Shown: in pieces, positions 29,789-40,137 of the stretch
Layout of the letters: every line of letters begins with the position of its first letter
Numbering within the stretch: the stretch's first letter is position 1
From: Polaromonas vacuolata
GTDB taxonomy: Bacteria; Pseudomonadota; Gammaproteobacteria; Burkholderiales; Burkholderiaceae_C
NCBI RefSeq assembly: GCF_012584515.1
Contig: NZ_CP051461.1
Span: 124,001 to 188,000, forward strand
Direction of reading: 5' to 3'
DNA length: 64,000 nucleotides
Program-made: the position numbers and the translations under genes
The notes under the pieces: generated by a model
Told to the model about the DNA's origin: nothing
Databases searched by the model: none
What the model saw: only the letters and a program-made list of their open reading frames with translations

Positions 29789-30535
29789 TTAACGGCCTCC
29801 GGACACGTCGAGTAATGTGCCGGTGACGTAGCTGGACTTTTCATCCATTAGCCAGACGATGGACTCGGCTACTTCCTCGGCTGAGCCGGGGCGCTGCATA
29901 GGTACTTGAAAAGCCAAGTCTGTGGCGCGGTTGGGTAGGCCACCAGAAGCATGAATCTCAGTACTGATCAGCCCCGGTCGCACGGCGTTCACGCGTATGC
30001 CTTCACCAGCGACTTCGCGCGACAAGCCAATCGTGAAGCTGTCTATCGCGCCCTTGGCCGCGGCGTAGTCAACATATTGGCCGGGCGCACCCAGTCTTGC
30101 CGCCGCGCTAGAGACATTGACTATCGTGCCGCCCGCACCGCCGTAGCGAGTGCTCATGCGTTTGACGGCTTCGCGGGCACACAAGAAAGAGCCAAACACA
30201 TTGATCTCAAACATTCTCTGCAAGCGCTCTAAGGTGATGGCATCGACGCGGGTGGTTTGGTCCACCACGCCAGCGTTGTTCACTAGCGCATGCAGGCGAC
30301 CGAGTTTGGCGTCGACTTTTTCAAACATTGCCAGCACCTGCGCTTCTTTGGCGACATCGGCCTGCACCGTGATGGCTTGGCCGCCGCCAGCGCGTATTGA
30401 GCGCACGACCTCGTCGGCGGCTAGTGAATTGGCGGTGTAATTGACAGCCACCGCATAGCCTTGGGCGGCAGCAAGAAGGGCGGTGGCTGCGCCGATTCCG
30501 CGTGAGCCTCCGGTGATCAGAACTACTTTTGTCAA
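29789..30535 (-). CDS. Short-chain dehydrogenase/reductase (SDR), classical type
   Basis: 248 aa Rossmann enzyme. The cofactor motif TGGSRGIG is at residues 8-15, NNAG near 90, the catalytic Ser in NVSSAAARLG and Tyr-x3-Lys in YAAAKGA. The sequence after the active site (PGLISTEIHASGG) is usual for the sugar-dehydrogenase/FabG-like branch. The substrate is unknown. It is the first gene of a pair with marC. Confidence 0.93.
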   Translation of the reverse strand: MTKVVLITGGSRGIGAATALLAAAQGYAVAVNYTANSLAADEVVRSIRAGGGQAITVQADVAKEAQVLAMFEKVDAKLGRLHALVNNAGVVDQTTRVDAITLERLQRMFEINVFGSFLCAREAVKRMSTRYGGAGGTIVNVSSAAARLGAPGQYVDYAAAKGAIDSFTIGLSREVAGEGIRVNAVRPGLISTEIHASGGLPNRATDLAFQVPMQRPGSAEEVAESIVWLMDEKSSYVTGTLLDVSGGR

Positions 30536-30690
30536 AACCTGTCTCCTGCAGATGTGGTCAAACCCGTGTAAAACGTGTCTGGCGTTAAAACGTCAAAGTA
30601 TGCGCCTACTTGGCACATCGCAGACCTTGTTCTGCAATCTTGAGCGCGCCACCAGTGGTAGGCCAGCCACCATAAAAACGAGGAGACAAA

Positions 30691-31251
30691 ATGATCACAT
30701 CAATTGACTACTACTTCACGCCCCAAAGTCCTTGGGCTTATTTTGGCCATGCGCGGTTTACAAAAATGGCGCAGGCATCCAAGGCTAGTTTGCGTGTGCG
30801 GCCAGTCGATTTCGGTCGTGTCTTTCCCATCTCTGGTGGCCTGCCTTTGGGCAAACGCGCACCGCAGCGCCAAGCCTATCGACTGCTAGAGATGCAACGC
30901 TTTTCTGAGCAGCTCGCTGTGCCTATGAATTTGCAACCGGACTTTTTCCCGGTTCAAAGCGATGCCGCTGCGCGCTTGATTATTGCCGTTGATTTGCATG
31001 ACGGCGCGTCAGCGGCGATGCAAATTAGCGCGGCTTTGTTTTCTGCCGTTTGGGTTCAGCAGCGCAATATTGCCGATGCAATAGTTCTGGCTGAATTGTT
31101 AGCCGATGTCCAAGCGCAATACGACGCCAATACCGACGCGGCTATCGCCGCCGGTGTGTTTGGTGCACCCAGTTATGTGCTCGATGGTGAGCTGTTCTGG
31201 GGTCAAGACAGGCTTGATTTTGTTGCCCGGCGTTTGAATGCGGGCGACTAA
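30691..31251 (+). CDS. DsbA-fold protein, 2-hydroxychromene-2-carboxylate isomerase family
   Basis: 186 aa, kappa-GST/DsbA-like thioredoxin fold. The N-terminus IDYYFTPQSPWAYFGH carries the Ser/Trp-x-Tyr pattern of HCCA isomerases in place of a CxxC motif, and GVFGAPSYVLDGELFWGQDRLDFV is the characteristic C-terminal segment. A strong ribosome binding site (GAGGAG) precedes ATG 30691. In naphthalene degraders the enzyme isomerises HCCA with glutathione. No aromatic pathway surrounds it here, so a glutathione-dependent role on another substrate is likely. Confidence 0.85.
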   Translation: MITSIDYYFTPQSPWAYFGHARFTKMAQASKASLRVRPVDFGRVFPISGGLPLGKRAPQRQAYRLLEMQRFSEQLAVPMNLQPDFFPVQSDAAARLIIAVDLHDGASAAMQISAALFSAVWVQQRNIADAIVLAELLADVQAQYDANTDAAIAAGVFGAPSYVLDGELFWGQDRLDFVARRLNAGD

Positions 31252-31300
31252 TTTTTTTGGTTTTTTGGTTTTTTAATTTTTTTCAACAGGAGATTTTTTC

Positions 31301-31990
31301 ATGGGTAATTTTGTAGAACTCAAGTCCGCAGACGGTTTCGTTTTTCCGGCTTATGTGGCTCAAGCAGCAGGCGCATCAAAAGGCGCAGTCGTGGTGCTGC
31401 AAGAAATTTTTGGTGTCAATTCACACATCCAACAAGTCAGCGATCGCTTGGCTGCACAGGGCTACTTGGTTGTAGCGCCGGCGACTTTTGAACGCGTTAA
31501 ACCCGGCGTTGATCTGGGCTACACCGAAGCCGACATGCATGCCGGTATTGCACTGAAATCTGCTGTGGAGTCATTGCCAGCAAAAGGCGTGATGCCGGAC
31601 ATCCAAGCCGCCATTGATTACGCGGCTAAAACCAGCGGCGGCAAAGTCGCCATCATGGGTTTTTGCTGGGGCGGTTTGCTTACCTGGCGTTCGGCTTGCA
31701 CCTTGACCGGTCTATCCGCTGCCGTGCCTTATTACGGCGGCGGCATGGTGGCACCGGCTGAAATTGCATTGCAACCAAAGTGCGCGGTGTTAGCGCATTT
31801 CAGCGACCGTGATCACTCGGTACCGATGGAAGGTGTGGAGGCTTTCAAAGCTGCGCAACCGCAGGTTCAAAGCTTTGTCTACAGCGCTGACCACGGTTTT
31901 AATTGTGATCACCGCGGTGCTTACGACGAGGCGGCGGCAACTGCGGCGCAGCAGCGCACATTGGCTTTCTTGGCTGAAAAACTGGCCTAA
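31301..31990 (+). CDS. Dienelactone hydrolase family protein
   Basis: 229 aa alpha/beta hydrolase with the Cys nucleophile of dienelactone hydrolases: C122 in GFCWGG, preceded by LQEIFGVN (Glu of the catalytic tetrad). Asp is in HFSDRDHSVP and His in SADHGFNCD. The ribosome binding site is CAGGAG. It lies 49 bp after the HCCA-isomerase-like gene, separated by T-rich DNA (TTTTTTTGG repeats), so cotranscription is plausible. Substrate is unknown outside chlorocatechol pathways. Confidence 0.9.
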   Translation: MGNFVELKSADGFVFPAYVAQAAGASKGAVVVLQEIFGVNSHIQQVSDRLAAQGYLVVAPATFERVKPGVDLGYTEADMHAGIALKSAVESLPAKGVMPDIQAAIDYAAKTSGGKVAIMGFCWGGLLTWRSACTLTGLSAAVPYYGGGMVAPAEIALQPKCAVLAHFSDRDHSVPMEGVEAFKAAQPQVQSFVYSADHGFNCDHRGAYDEAAATAAQQRTLAFLAEKLA

Positions 31991-32043
31991 TTTTTTAGTC
32001 TATTAGATGCTGGACCAGTCTGGTCCCGCATTAATGCCTTGGC

Positions 32044-33159
32044 CTAACGCTGGGCTTTTGCTAAGTATTGATTGCGCACAAATAGCAGCAATACAACCAA
32101 AACGATGAGCACCATTGCGGTAAACGTAACCCAAAAGCCTGCGGACGAATGGATCACTGGCATGAACTCAAAGTTCATACCGAAAAAACCGGTGATCAAA
32201 TTGAGGGGTAAAAAAATGGCTGTTACCGCTGTGAGAGTTCGCATGATGTCGTTGGTGCGGTGGCTTTGCGCGCTAAAGTGCATTTGCACGGCGGTCTCTG
32301 CACTTTGCTCCATACGCCGCACATGGTGAACCACGCGTTCTATGTGTTCGAGCACATCGCGGGAGCGCACTTTTAGTAATTCGCGTTCGCGCCGACTGAC
32401 TGGCGTATCGATGTCAGGCCATGTCTCGACTGAATCTATCCAGTCTTGCACTGCTGCACGTTGGTCTTCGCAGATCTCGTCGAGCTGGTGCAGCGCTAAG
32501 CGCGCATCCATGATGGCGTTCCAGTTGTTAAAGCGCGTGTTCGGGTTGAGCAGCTCGCTTTGCCAATGGTCCATCTGACGTGTGAGTTCGCGGCGTAATT
32601 CCAAGTAACCGTCGACCATTTGATTGACCACACGAAGCATTAAATCCGCCGGACTGCTGGGCAGCTTAACGCCGCTGGCGCGCGACTCGGCGCTGCTCGC
32701 ATTGAGCAGGCGCAGCGCATAGGCATCGCGCACGCTGCATTCTGTGGGGTGGACGGTTAGCAGCAGATTGTCGAAGACGGCAAAGCCAACCGGGCTGGTG
32801 TCTATGCGCTTGAGCACCGGCGGGCCACCGCGTTTGCTGCGGGTATGCAGGGGCTGGCCGGGGCTGGCCATGTCGGCTTCAGATTGGCCGGCTGCGAGGC
32901 GACGAAACACCAGTACATCGTATTGCGAGGTGTAGTCGTAATGTGAAGGCAACTGGTTGTTGAGCAGGTCTGCGACATGCAAATCAAAGAGTTGCGTGCC
33001 GCATAGATTTTGCAGACAGGTTTGCATCTGCGACTGCAAAACCTCGAACTCCCGGCGTGCACAGGCAATCCAGACAAAGCCTTGCGGTGGGAGTTGCAGC
33101 GGCAACATATTAGTCTCGCTAATGAGATGACTATTGGCTGTGATGTGAAAAACGCGCAT
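32044..33159 (-). CDS. CorA family divalent cation transporter
   Basis: 371 aa. The large N-terminal cytoplasmic domain is followed by two C-terminal membrane helices with the selectivity motif GMN in GFFGMNFEFMP. It transports Mg2+, or possibly Zn2+ or Co2+ as ZntB-like relatives do. ATG 33159 (MRVFHI) is kept although no ribosome binding site is evident; ATG 33108 is an alternative. It follows hemB by 12 bases, so the two probably share a transcript. Confidence 0.9.
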   Translation of the reverse strand: MRVFHITANSHLISETNMLPLQLPPQGFVWIACARREFEVLQSQMQTCLQNLCGTQLFDLHVADLLNNQLPSHYDYTSQYDVLVFRRLAAGQSEADMASPGQPLHTRSKRGGPPVLKRIDTSPVGFAVFDNLLLTVHPTECSVRDAYALRLLNASSAESRASGVKLPSSPADLMLRVVNQMVDGYLELRRELTRQMDHWQSELLNPNTRFNNWNAIMDARLALHQLDEICEDQRAAVQDWIDSVETWPDIDTPVSRRERELLKVRSRDVLEHIERVVHHVRRMEQSAETAVQMHFSAQSHRTNDIMRTLTAVTAIFLPLNLITGFFGMNFEFMPVIHSSAGFWVTFTAMVLIVLVVLLLFVRNQYLAKAQR

Positions 33160-33171
33160 GTGTTTTTTGCT

Positions 33172-34552
<1,381 letters not shown>

Positions 34553-34981
34553 ATGCTCTGGGTTAAATCACTTCACATCGTTTTTATTGCCAGCTGGTTT
34601 GCTGGTCTTCTTTACCTGCCTCGTATTTTTGTGAACCTAGCCATGGTCTCGCCAAGCAGCGTGGCTGAGCGTGACCGTTTGCTCTTAATGGCGCGTAAAC
34701 TGCTGCGCTTTACTACCTTGTTGGCCTATCCTGCGCTGGCTTTCGGCCTTTGGCTTTGGCTTGGTTACGGTATCGGTCGTGGACCGGGTAATGGTTGGAT
34801 GCACGCCAAGTTGGCGGCTGTGCTACTGGCGCTGGCCTACCATTTTTATTGCGCGCAATTGCTCAAAGACTTCATCGCCAACCGTAATCAGCGCGGTCAT
34901 GTCTGGTTTCGCTGGTTTAACGAGGCGCCGGTGGTGTTGCTGCTAATCATTGTGGTGTTGGTGGTCGTTAAGCCCTTTTAG
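34553..34981 (+). CDS. hemJ: Protoporphyrinogen oxidase HemJ family membrane protein
   Basis: 142 aa with four hydrophobic helices. The conserved features are WVKSLHIVFIASWFAGLLYLPR (with the helix-1 His), WMHAKL in the third helix and the FRWFNEAP box before the last helix. HemJ oxidises protoporphyrinogen IX (or coproporphyrinogen) in bacteria lacking HemG/HemY. Its position opposite hemB supports a heme role. The gene is followed closely by the VanZ-like gene. Confidence 0.9.
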   Translation: MLWVKSLHIVFIASWFAGLLYLPRIFVNLAMVSPSSVAERDRLLLMARKLLRFTTLLAYPALAFGLWLWLGYGIGRGPGNGWMHAKLAAVLLALAYHFYCAQLLKDFIANRNQRGHVWFRWFNEAPVVLLLIIVVLVVVKPF

Positions 34982-34995
34982 CTTGGGCTAGGACG

Positions 34996-36147
34996 GTGGC
35001 TAGATTGTCAGACGAAAACATTTCTACTCCGCTCGCCCCCGTATCGGCTCATTCGGCCGAGCAGGGAAGTACGGCTTTTTTGTTGGCGCTGTTTTGTATT
35101 GGCGTGATTGTTTATGCCAGTCTTTATCCGTTCAACGAGTGGCGTGACCAAGGCATTTCTCCGCTGCATTTTTTGTTCGCTGCGCTGCCCAAATACTGGA
35201 CTGGCTTTGATGTGGGGATCAACATCTTGGGCTATGCGCCGCTGGGCTTTTTGTTAGCGCTTTTTTTCATGCGCCGCTTTGCTTGGCCAGTCAGCTTGGC
35301 GTTGCTCACGGGCGGTTTGCTCTCGCTTTGCATGGAGTCATTGCAAAGTTATTTGCCGTCACGCGTTCCCTCAAATGTGGACTTAATGCTCAATACGCTA
35401 GGCGCTTGGTTGGGCGGCTGCTGTGCTTGGCTGCTGCAAAAAACCGGTGTGCTCGATCAATTGAAGCGTTTTCGTGCGCGCTGGTTTTCGTTTGATGCGC
35501 GTGGCGCTTTGGTGCTGCTTGTGCTCTGGCCGGTGGCTTTGCTGTTTCCCGCACCCGTGCCGCTGGGTTTAGGTCAGGTTTTTGAACGCCTTGAAGTTGC
35601 CGTCGCTGAATTTTTAGAAGACACACCTTTTTTAGTTTGGATGCCCATGCGCAACCTTGATCTGCGGCCGTTAGTGCCTGGTGTTGAGTTGTTGTGTGTG
35701 GCCTTGGGTGCCCTGATTCCCTGCTTGCTGGCCTACAGCGTCATCACCACGGTTCGTCAACGTGCGGCTTTTGCGTTGTTGATGTTGTGTGCCGGTCTAG
35801 CGGCGTCCGGCCTGTCCGCCGCGCTGAGTTTCGGTCCGACGCACGCTTGGGCTTGGTTGGATTTACCGGTTCAAATTGGGTTCGGTTTGTCGCTGTTGCT
35901 GGCGTTGTTGGCTTTGCGCTTGTCTCGGCGAATGGCCGTAGCAATTGCACTGCTGGCGCTGGTGACGCATTTGGCCTTGCTGAATCAGGCACCCGCCAGC
36001 GCCTACTTCGCACAAACACTGCAAACTTGGGAGCAAGGCCGTTTCATACGCTTTAACGGATTGGCGCAGTGGCTGGGTTGGGCCTGGCCTTTTCTTGCCT
36101 TACTCTATCTGTTGGCGCGGCTCTCGCGGCGCGGTAGTGCGCGTTGA
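34996..36147 (+). CDS. VanZ-like family membrane protein
   Basis: 383 aa polytopic membrane protein, about nine hydrophobic segments. The N-terminal half (YASLYPFNEWRDQG, DVGINILGYAPLGFLLALF, ESLQSYLPSRVPSNVDLMLNTLGAWLG) matches the VanZ-like domain; the second half is an additional membrane region. Function is unknown for most members. The start is GTG 34996 or TTG 35005, the latter better spaced from AGGACGG. It sits 14 bp after hemJ. Confidence 0.85.
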   Translation: MARLSDENISTPLAPVSAHSAEQGSTAFLLALFCIGVIVYASLYPFNEWRDQGISPLHFLFAALPKYWTGFDVGINILGYAPLGFLLALFFMRRFAWPVSLALLTGGLLSLCMESLQSYLPSRVPSNVDLMLNTLGAWLGGCCAWLLQKTGVLDQLKRFRARWFSFDARGALVLLVLWPVALLFPAPVPLGLGQVFERLEVAVAEFLEDTPFLVWMPMRNLDLRPLVPGVELLCVALGALIPCLLAYSVITTVRQRAAFALLMLCAGLAASGLSAALSFGPTHAWAWLDLPVQIGFGLSLLLALLALRLSRRMAVAIALLALVTHLALLNQAPASAYFAQTLQTWEQGRFIRFNGLAQWLGWAWPFLALLYLLARLSRRGSAR

Positions 36148-36247
36148 CTTGGGTTTATCAACGCGCAAATTGATGTGTGTATGTTGTGCGCCGCGCCGAT
36201 TGACTCGGCCTTCACCGCGGCTTTACAAGCGTCAGTAAAATCAAGCC

Positions 36248-36637
36248 ATGACTTTAATCAGCGCCACTAGCGTTCCAACCAACATTTCAAGTACGCCCGC
36301 GAACGAGCCGACCTCGTATTACGAGCGACATATTTTCTTCTGTCTGAACCAGCGCAAACCCGGCGAAGAATGCTGCTCTGGCCAAGCTGCGCAGCAGGCT
36401 TTTGACCGCTGCAAGCAGCAGGTCAAACTCGCTGGCTTGTCAGGCCCAGGCCAAGTCAGGGTTAATAAAGCCGGCTGCCTTGACCGCTGCGCCGCTGGAC
36501 CGGTGGCGGTGGTTTATCCCGAGGCGGTTTGGTATAGCTATGTGGACGAGGCCGACATCGATGAGATCGTCGAGTCGCATTTGAAAAATGGTCAGGTCGT
36601 CGAACGCTTGCTCACACCGCCGCATCTTGGTCGTTAA
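36248..36637 (+). CDS. Thioredoxin-like [2Fe-2S] ferredoxin
   Basis: 129 aa. Cluster ligands of the thioredoxin-like ferredoxin fold are visible at C32, C42 or C43, C77 and C81 (FFCLNQRKPGEECC, KAGCLDRCAAGP), with VVYPEAVWYSYV after them as in the family. The first 22 residues are a low-complexity Ser/Thr/Pro lead. Probably an electron carrier in the cytoplasm; its partner is unknown. Confidence 0.88.
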   Translation: MTLISATSVPTNISSTPANEPTSYYERHIFFCLNQRKPGEECCSGQAAQQAFDRCKQQVKLAGLSGPGQVRVNKAGCLDRCAAGPVAVVYPEAVWYSYVDEADIDEIVESHLKNGQVVERLLTPPHLGR

Positions 36638-36785
36638 CCAAGCCTAATGGCTTAGTAGCGCAATAGCGCTCAAGCTTGCGCTGTTTTTCGGCTTTTTAGC
36701 GTCGCTTCAACGTGGCTTCAACGTGCTTTAACGCACGCAGTTTTAAATTTGCGACATTCACACTCACTTGCCTAAAGGTCTACTT

Positions 36786-37430
36786 TTGAACGCTCAGACC
36801 CAAAAACTTGTCATTCCCGGCGCTGCTGGCGCGATAGAAGCGGCACTCGATTTACCGCCTGCAGGCCAGATTAATCGCGGCGTGGCGGTGATTGCCCATC
36901 CGCACCCTCTTTTTAGCGGCAGCATGGACAACAAGGTGGTGCAGACGCTGGCACGCGCTTTTGCCCAATCCGGCTGGACCGCTGTGCGCTTTAATTTTCG
37001 CGGTGTAGGTGGCTCTGCTGGTGAGCATGACGAGGGCCGCGGCGAATGCGAAGACCTGCTGGCAGTCGTTAATCATGTCGCTCCTGCAGGCGCTCTGTGT
37101 CTGGCTGGTTTTTCGTTCGGCGCTTTTGTAACCACACATGCATTTGCAAGCCTGCTCGCTGTGCGTGAGATTGAAAAACTGGTACTGGTTGGCACCAGCG
37201 TTAGCCGCGCGCCAGCCGCTGCAATTGATGCTGCTGCACACCTCAAAACTTTGGTGTTGCATGGCGAGCAAGATGATGTCGTGGCCTTGTCTGCTGTGCT
37301 CGATTGGGCTAGGCCACAGGCACTTCCTGTTACGGTTGTACCCGGTTGTGGACACTTCTTTCATGGACAATTGCCCTTGCTGAAGAATTTGGTGCTGCGC
37401 CACTTGGCCGTGCCTTCTGCGACCTCTTAG
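36786..37430 (+). CDS. Alpha/beta hydrolase (dienelactone-hydrolase-like, small form)
   Basis: About 214 aa. The oxyanion region is IAHPHPLFSGSMDNKVV, the nucleophile elbow GFSFGAF, a possible acid HGEQDDVV, and the His in GCGHFFHGQ. This is the short hydrolase group common in proteobacteria, with no assigned substrate. TTG 36786 is chosen because AAAGG lies about eight bases upstream; TTG 36768 is six codons earlier. It precedes dacC by 55 bp. Confidence 0.82.
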   Translation: MNAQTQKLVIPGAAGAIEAALDLPPAGQINRGVAVIAHPHPLFSGSMDNKVVQTLARAFAQSGWTAVRFNFRGVGGSAGEHDEGRGECEDLLAVVNHVAPAGALCLAGFSFGAFVTTHAFASLLAVREIEKLVLVGTSVSRAPAAAIDAAAHLKTLVLHGEQDDVVALSAVLDWARPQALPVTVVPGCGHFFHGQLPLLKNLVLRHLAVPSATS

Positions 37431-37485
37431 TTTTCGTTCTGGTTTTTGTTTTATTTCCTTTTTTGAGTCACTGGACACCCCCTCC

Positions 37486-38676
37486 ATGCATCGCTTTTCC
37501 AAGACTGTTGTCAGCCTTTTTATTATTTCCTTTTCCGCTTTGTCGCCCAGCGCTTTCGCGCAAGCACCGCAACCGCCTGAGATCGCTGCCAAGTCTTATC
37601 TGCTGATAGACGTGACCGCCAACCAGATACTGGCCGCTAAAGACATCGATTCTCAAATGGAGCCAGCATCGCTGACTAAACTCATGACGGAGTATTTGGT
37701 GTTTGATGCCCTCAGGTCTAAGAAAATTGATCTGAAGCAAACGCTGCCAGTGAGCGAGCGAGCCTGGAAAATGCCTGGCTCGCGGATGTTTATAGACCCC
37801 AAAATGCAGGTGCCGGTTGAAGACCTGATCAAGGGCATGGTGGTGCAGTCGGGTAACGATGCGACCATGGCACTGGCCGAGGGCGTAGGCGGCACTGAAG
37901 CGCGTTTTGTGGAAATGATGAATGAGCAGGCCAAACGCTTGGGCATGAATTCAACCGCGTATAAAAATCCCGAGGGTTTGACCGAAACCGGCCACTCCAC
38001 GACGGCACGCGACCTGAGCGTTTTGTCAATTCACTTGATGCAGGATTTCCCTGATTACATCGGTTACTCGGCGATTAAAAAATACCGCTATCCCGGCACG
38101 CCTGCGGCCAATGACACGAATCGCAATACTTTGTTATTTCGTGACCCGACAGTGGACGGCCTTAAAACCGGTCACACAGAAGCTGCTGGCTATTGCATGA
38201 TCGCTACCGCCAAGCGCGATTTTCCTAATTTGGGTGCTGCTGGCGCACCCGGTGGCCGCCGCTTGTTGGCCATCGTGCTGGGCACGACTAGCGACGTAGC
38301 GCGCGCCAATGAGACGCAAAAGCTGCTCAACTGGGGTTACACCGCGTTTGAGGCGGTTAAGTTGTTTGATGCAAATCAGGCCGTGGTAACACCTAAAGTT
38401 TGGAAGGGCAGTAGCAGTACCGTCAAGCTCGGACAAACGCGCGCAATTGTGGTGGCTGTGCCGTCAGGTACCGCCTCTAAGCTGCGCACTCAAGTCGCCA
38501 GGCCAGAGCCATTGGTTGCGCCCTTTAAGCTGGGTCAGGCAGTGGGTAGCCTGAAGATCATGGCTGGAGACGGCGATGCAGTGCTGGCTGAAGTGCCGCT
38601 GCAAGTGCTGGAATCTGTCAGCGAAGCTGGCATTTTCGGCCGAGCTTGGGATGCAGTCAGGTTGTGGATTAAATAA
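37486..38676 (+). CDS. dacC: D-alanyl-D-alanine carboxypeptidase (PBP5/6 type)
   Basis: 396 aa, trims the terminal D-Ala from peptidoglycan stem peptides. A signal peptide ends near AFAQ. Active Ser62 and Lys65 are in SLTK, the SGN triad in VQSGNDATM and KTG in GLKTGHTEAAG. After the catalytic domain comes the beta-sheet PBP5 C-terminal domain and an amphipathic anchor helix (GIFGRAWDAVRLWIK). The dacA/dacC name choice is arbitrary from sequence alone. Confidence 0.93.
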   Translation: MHRFSKTVVSLFIISFSALSPSAFAQAPQPPEIAAKSYLLIDVTANQILAAKDIDSQMEPASLTKLMTEYLVFDALRSKKIDLKQTLPVSERAWKMPGSRMFIDPKMQVPVEDLIKGMVVQSGNDATMALAEGVGGTEARFVEMMNEQAKRLGMNSTAYKNPEGLTETGHSTTARDLSVLSIHLMQDFPDYIGYSAIKKYRYPGTPAANDTNRNTLLFRDPTVDGLKTGHTEAAGYCMIATAKRDFPNLGAAGAPGGRRLLAIVLGTTSDVARANETQKLLNWGYTAFEAVKLFDANQAVVTPKVWKGSSSTVKLGQTRAIVVAVPSGTASKLRTQVARPEPLVAPFKLGQAVGSLKIMAGDGDAVLAEVPLQVLESVSEAGIFGRAWDAVRLWIK

Positions 38677-38700
38677 CCGCACCGGTTCTGAACGGCCTGT

Positions 38701-38748
38701 AAAGCCCGTACTTTGACCTGCACTGTGGTCGGATGTACGGGCTTTTTT
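38701..38748 (+). terminator. Intrinsic terminator after dacC
   Basis: 11-bp perfect stem AAAGCCCGTAC/GTACGGGCTTT (38701-38711, 38735-38745) with a T6 run. It isolates dacC from the ribosomal cluster downstream. Confidence 0.85.
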
Positions 38749-38759
38749 ATGCAGCTGAT

Positions 38760-38786
38760 TTGTCAAAAGTCATGTACTGCTACACT
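38760..38786 (+). promoter_or_regulatory. Candidate promoter of the rpsL transcript
   Basis: TTGTCA at 38760-38765 and TACACT at 38781-38786 with a 15-bp spacer, about 80 bp before rpsL and directly after the dacC terminator. The spacer is short for sigma-70, so the assignment is tentative. Confidence 0.4.
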
Positions 38787-38864
38787 AGAAGGCTTTTCTG
38801 TAATCTGAAGAAAAGTTTTTCACGTTTATTCTTATAGATCCCAAACGTTTAGGGACGTTTATAC

Positions 38865-39242
38865 ATGCCAACCATTAATCAGCTAGTTCGTCAGGGACGA
38901 GAAGTCGAAAACATTAAGTCCAAAAGCCCGGCAATGGAGAACTCTCCACAACGCCGCGGTGTTTGCACCCGTGTCTACACTACCACCCCAAAGAAGCCCA
39001 ATTCCGCTCTGCGTAAAGTTGCCAAAGTGCGCTTGACCAACGGTTTTGAAATCATCTCCTACATCGGCGGCGAAGGCCACAACCTGCAGGAACACAGCGT
39101 AGTGCTGGTTCGCGGCGGTCGTGTCAAAGACTTGCCAGGTGTGCGCTACCACATCGTTCGTGGATCGCTTGACTTGCAAGGCGTGAAAGATCGCAAGCAG
39201 TCGCGCTCCAAGTACGGTGCTAAAAAGCCAAAAGCCAAATAA
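38865..39242 (+). CDS. rpsL: 30S ribosomal protein S12
   Basis: 125 aa, decoding-centre protein. [28 protein letters not shown] and [17 protein letters not shown] are diagnostic. K43 and K88 are both the wild-type lysines, i.e. the streptomycin-sensitive form. It opens the str-type cluster and is preceded by dacC rather than rpoC. Confidence 0.99.
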   Translation: MPTINQLVRQGREVENIKSKSPAMENSPQRRGVCTRVYTTTPKKPNSALRKVAKVRLTNGFEIISYIGGEGHNLQEHSVVLVRGGRVKDLPGVRYHIVRGSLDLQGVKDRKQSRSKYGAKKPKAK

Positions 39243-39454
39243 GCTCTGTCGGTTCGGATTTAAACTCCGCGCCAGAAAATGCCAGGCAAATAGTTGTCAT
39301 AGCAAATTCAAAAAAAGGTGTTTGATGCATCAGGCAGATGCGCCAAACGAAGTGACCTAAGTGCAAATAGTTGTGCCGGTCGAGTAAGTGAGTGTTTAAC
39401 TAACGCTCGCGGTGTTGTAAAAAACAATGCCAACTGAAGCAAAGAGGTGAAAAA

Positions 39455-39928
39455 ATGCCACGTCGTCGCGAAGTCCCTAAACGTGAAATTCTTCCAGATC
39501 CTAAATTTGGTGATGTAGATCTTGCCAAATTCATGAACGTGATCATGCAAGGCGGCAAAAAAGCCGTCGCAGAGCGCATCATTTATGGCGCGCTCGAGTT
39601 TATTGAGAAAAAGAACCCAGGCAAAGACCCGCTCGAGGCTTTCCACATGGCTATTGGCAACATCAAGCCAATGGTTGAAGTGAAGTCCCGCCGCGTTGGT
39701 GGTGCAAACTACCAAGTTCCAGTCGAAGTTCGCCCTGTCCGTCGTATGGCTTTGGCCATGCGTTGGTTGAAAGAAGCAGCTAAAAAACGTGGTGAAAAAT
39801 CCATGTCGCTGCGTCTTGCTAACGAGTTGATGGAAGCTACTGAAGGCCGAGGCGGCGCCATGAAAAAGCGTGATGAAGTTCACCGCATGGCCGAAGCTAA
39901 CAAGGCTTTCAGCCACTTCCGCTTCTAA
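39455..39928 (+). CDS. rpsG: 30S ribosomal protein S7
   Basis: 157 aa, nucleates assembly of the 30S head. Begins [19 protein letters not shown] and contains [20 protein letters not shown] precedes the ATG. A 212-bp spacer separates it from rpsL; no clear promoter or terminator was seen in it. Confidence 0.99.
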   Translation: MPRRREVPKREILPDPKFGDVDLAKFMNVIMQGGKKAVAERIIYGALEFIEKKNPGKDPLEAFHMAIGNIKPMVEVKSRRVGGANYQVPVEVRPVRRMALAMRWLKEAAKKRGEKSMSLRLANELMEATEGRGGAMKKRDEVHRMAEANKAFSHFRF

Positions 39929-40026
39929 TTCAAGAGATAGTCATATCACTACGCTACATTGATGGCTTGCCGGGCGTGGTCAGGAACTTTTTAAGCTCTT
40001 GACTCCTGCCGGTTCAACCCCAAATT

Positions 40027-40097
40027 CTGCCGGGTGTGCTGTTAAAAGCACAACCGGCAGACGCGTAGTAAAAACCGAAGGACGCACTGCCGTCCTT
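40027..40097 (+). promoter_or_regulatory. Two hairpins in the fusA leader
   Basis: Stem 1 is CTGCCGG/CCGGCAG (40027-40033, 40054-40060), with an inner GTGCT/AGCAC. Stem 2 is AAGGACG/CGTCCTT (40078-40084, 40091-40097), about 40 bp before the fusA ATG. Neither ends in a U run, so these look like leader structure rather than terminators. Confidence 0.5.
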
Positions 40098-40137
40098 CCA
40101 CGAGTCTTTGTTCGCAATCCCGAACTGAAAGTAATTT

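Noticed and set aside
36852..37592. 246-codon minus-strand ORF opposite the hydrolase and dacC start
   Set aside because: Covers two well-supported plus-strand genes and shows no motif.
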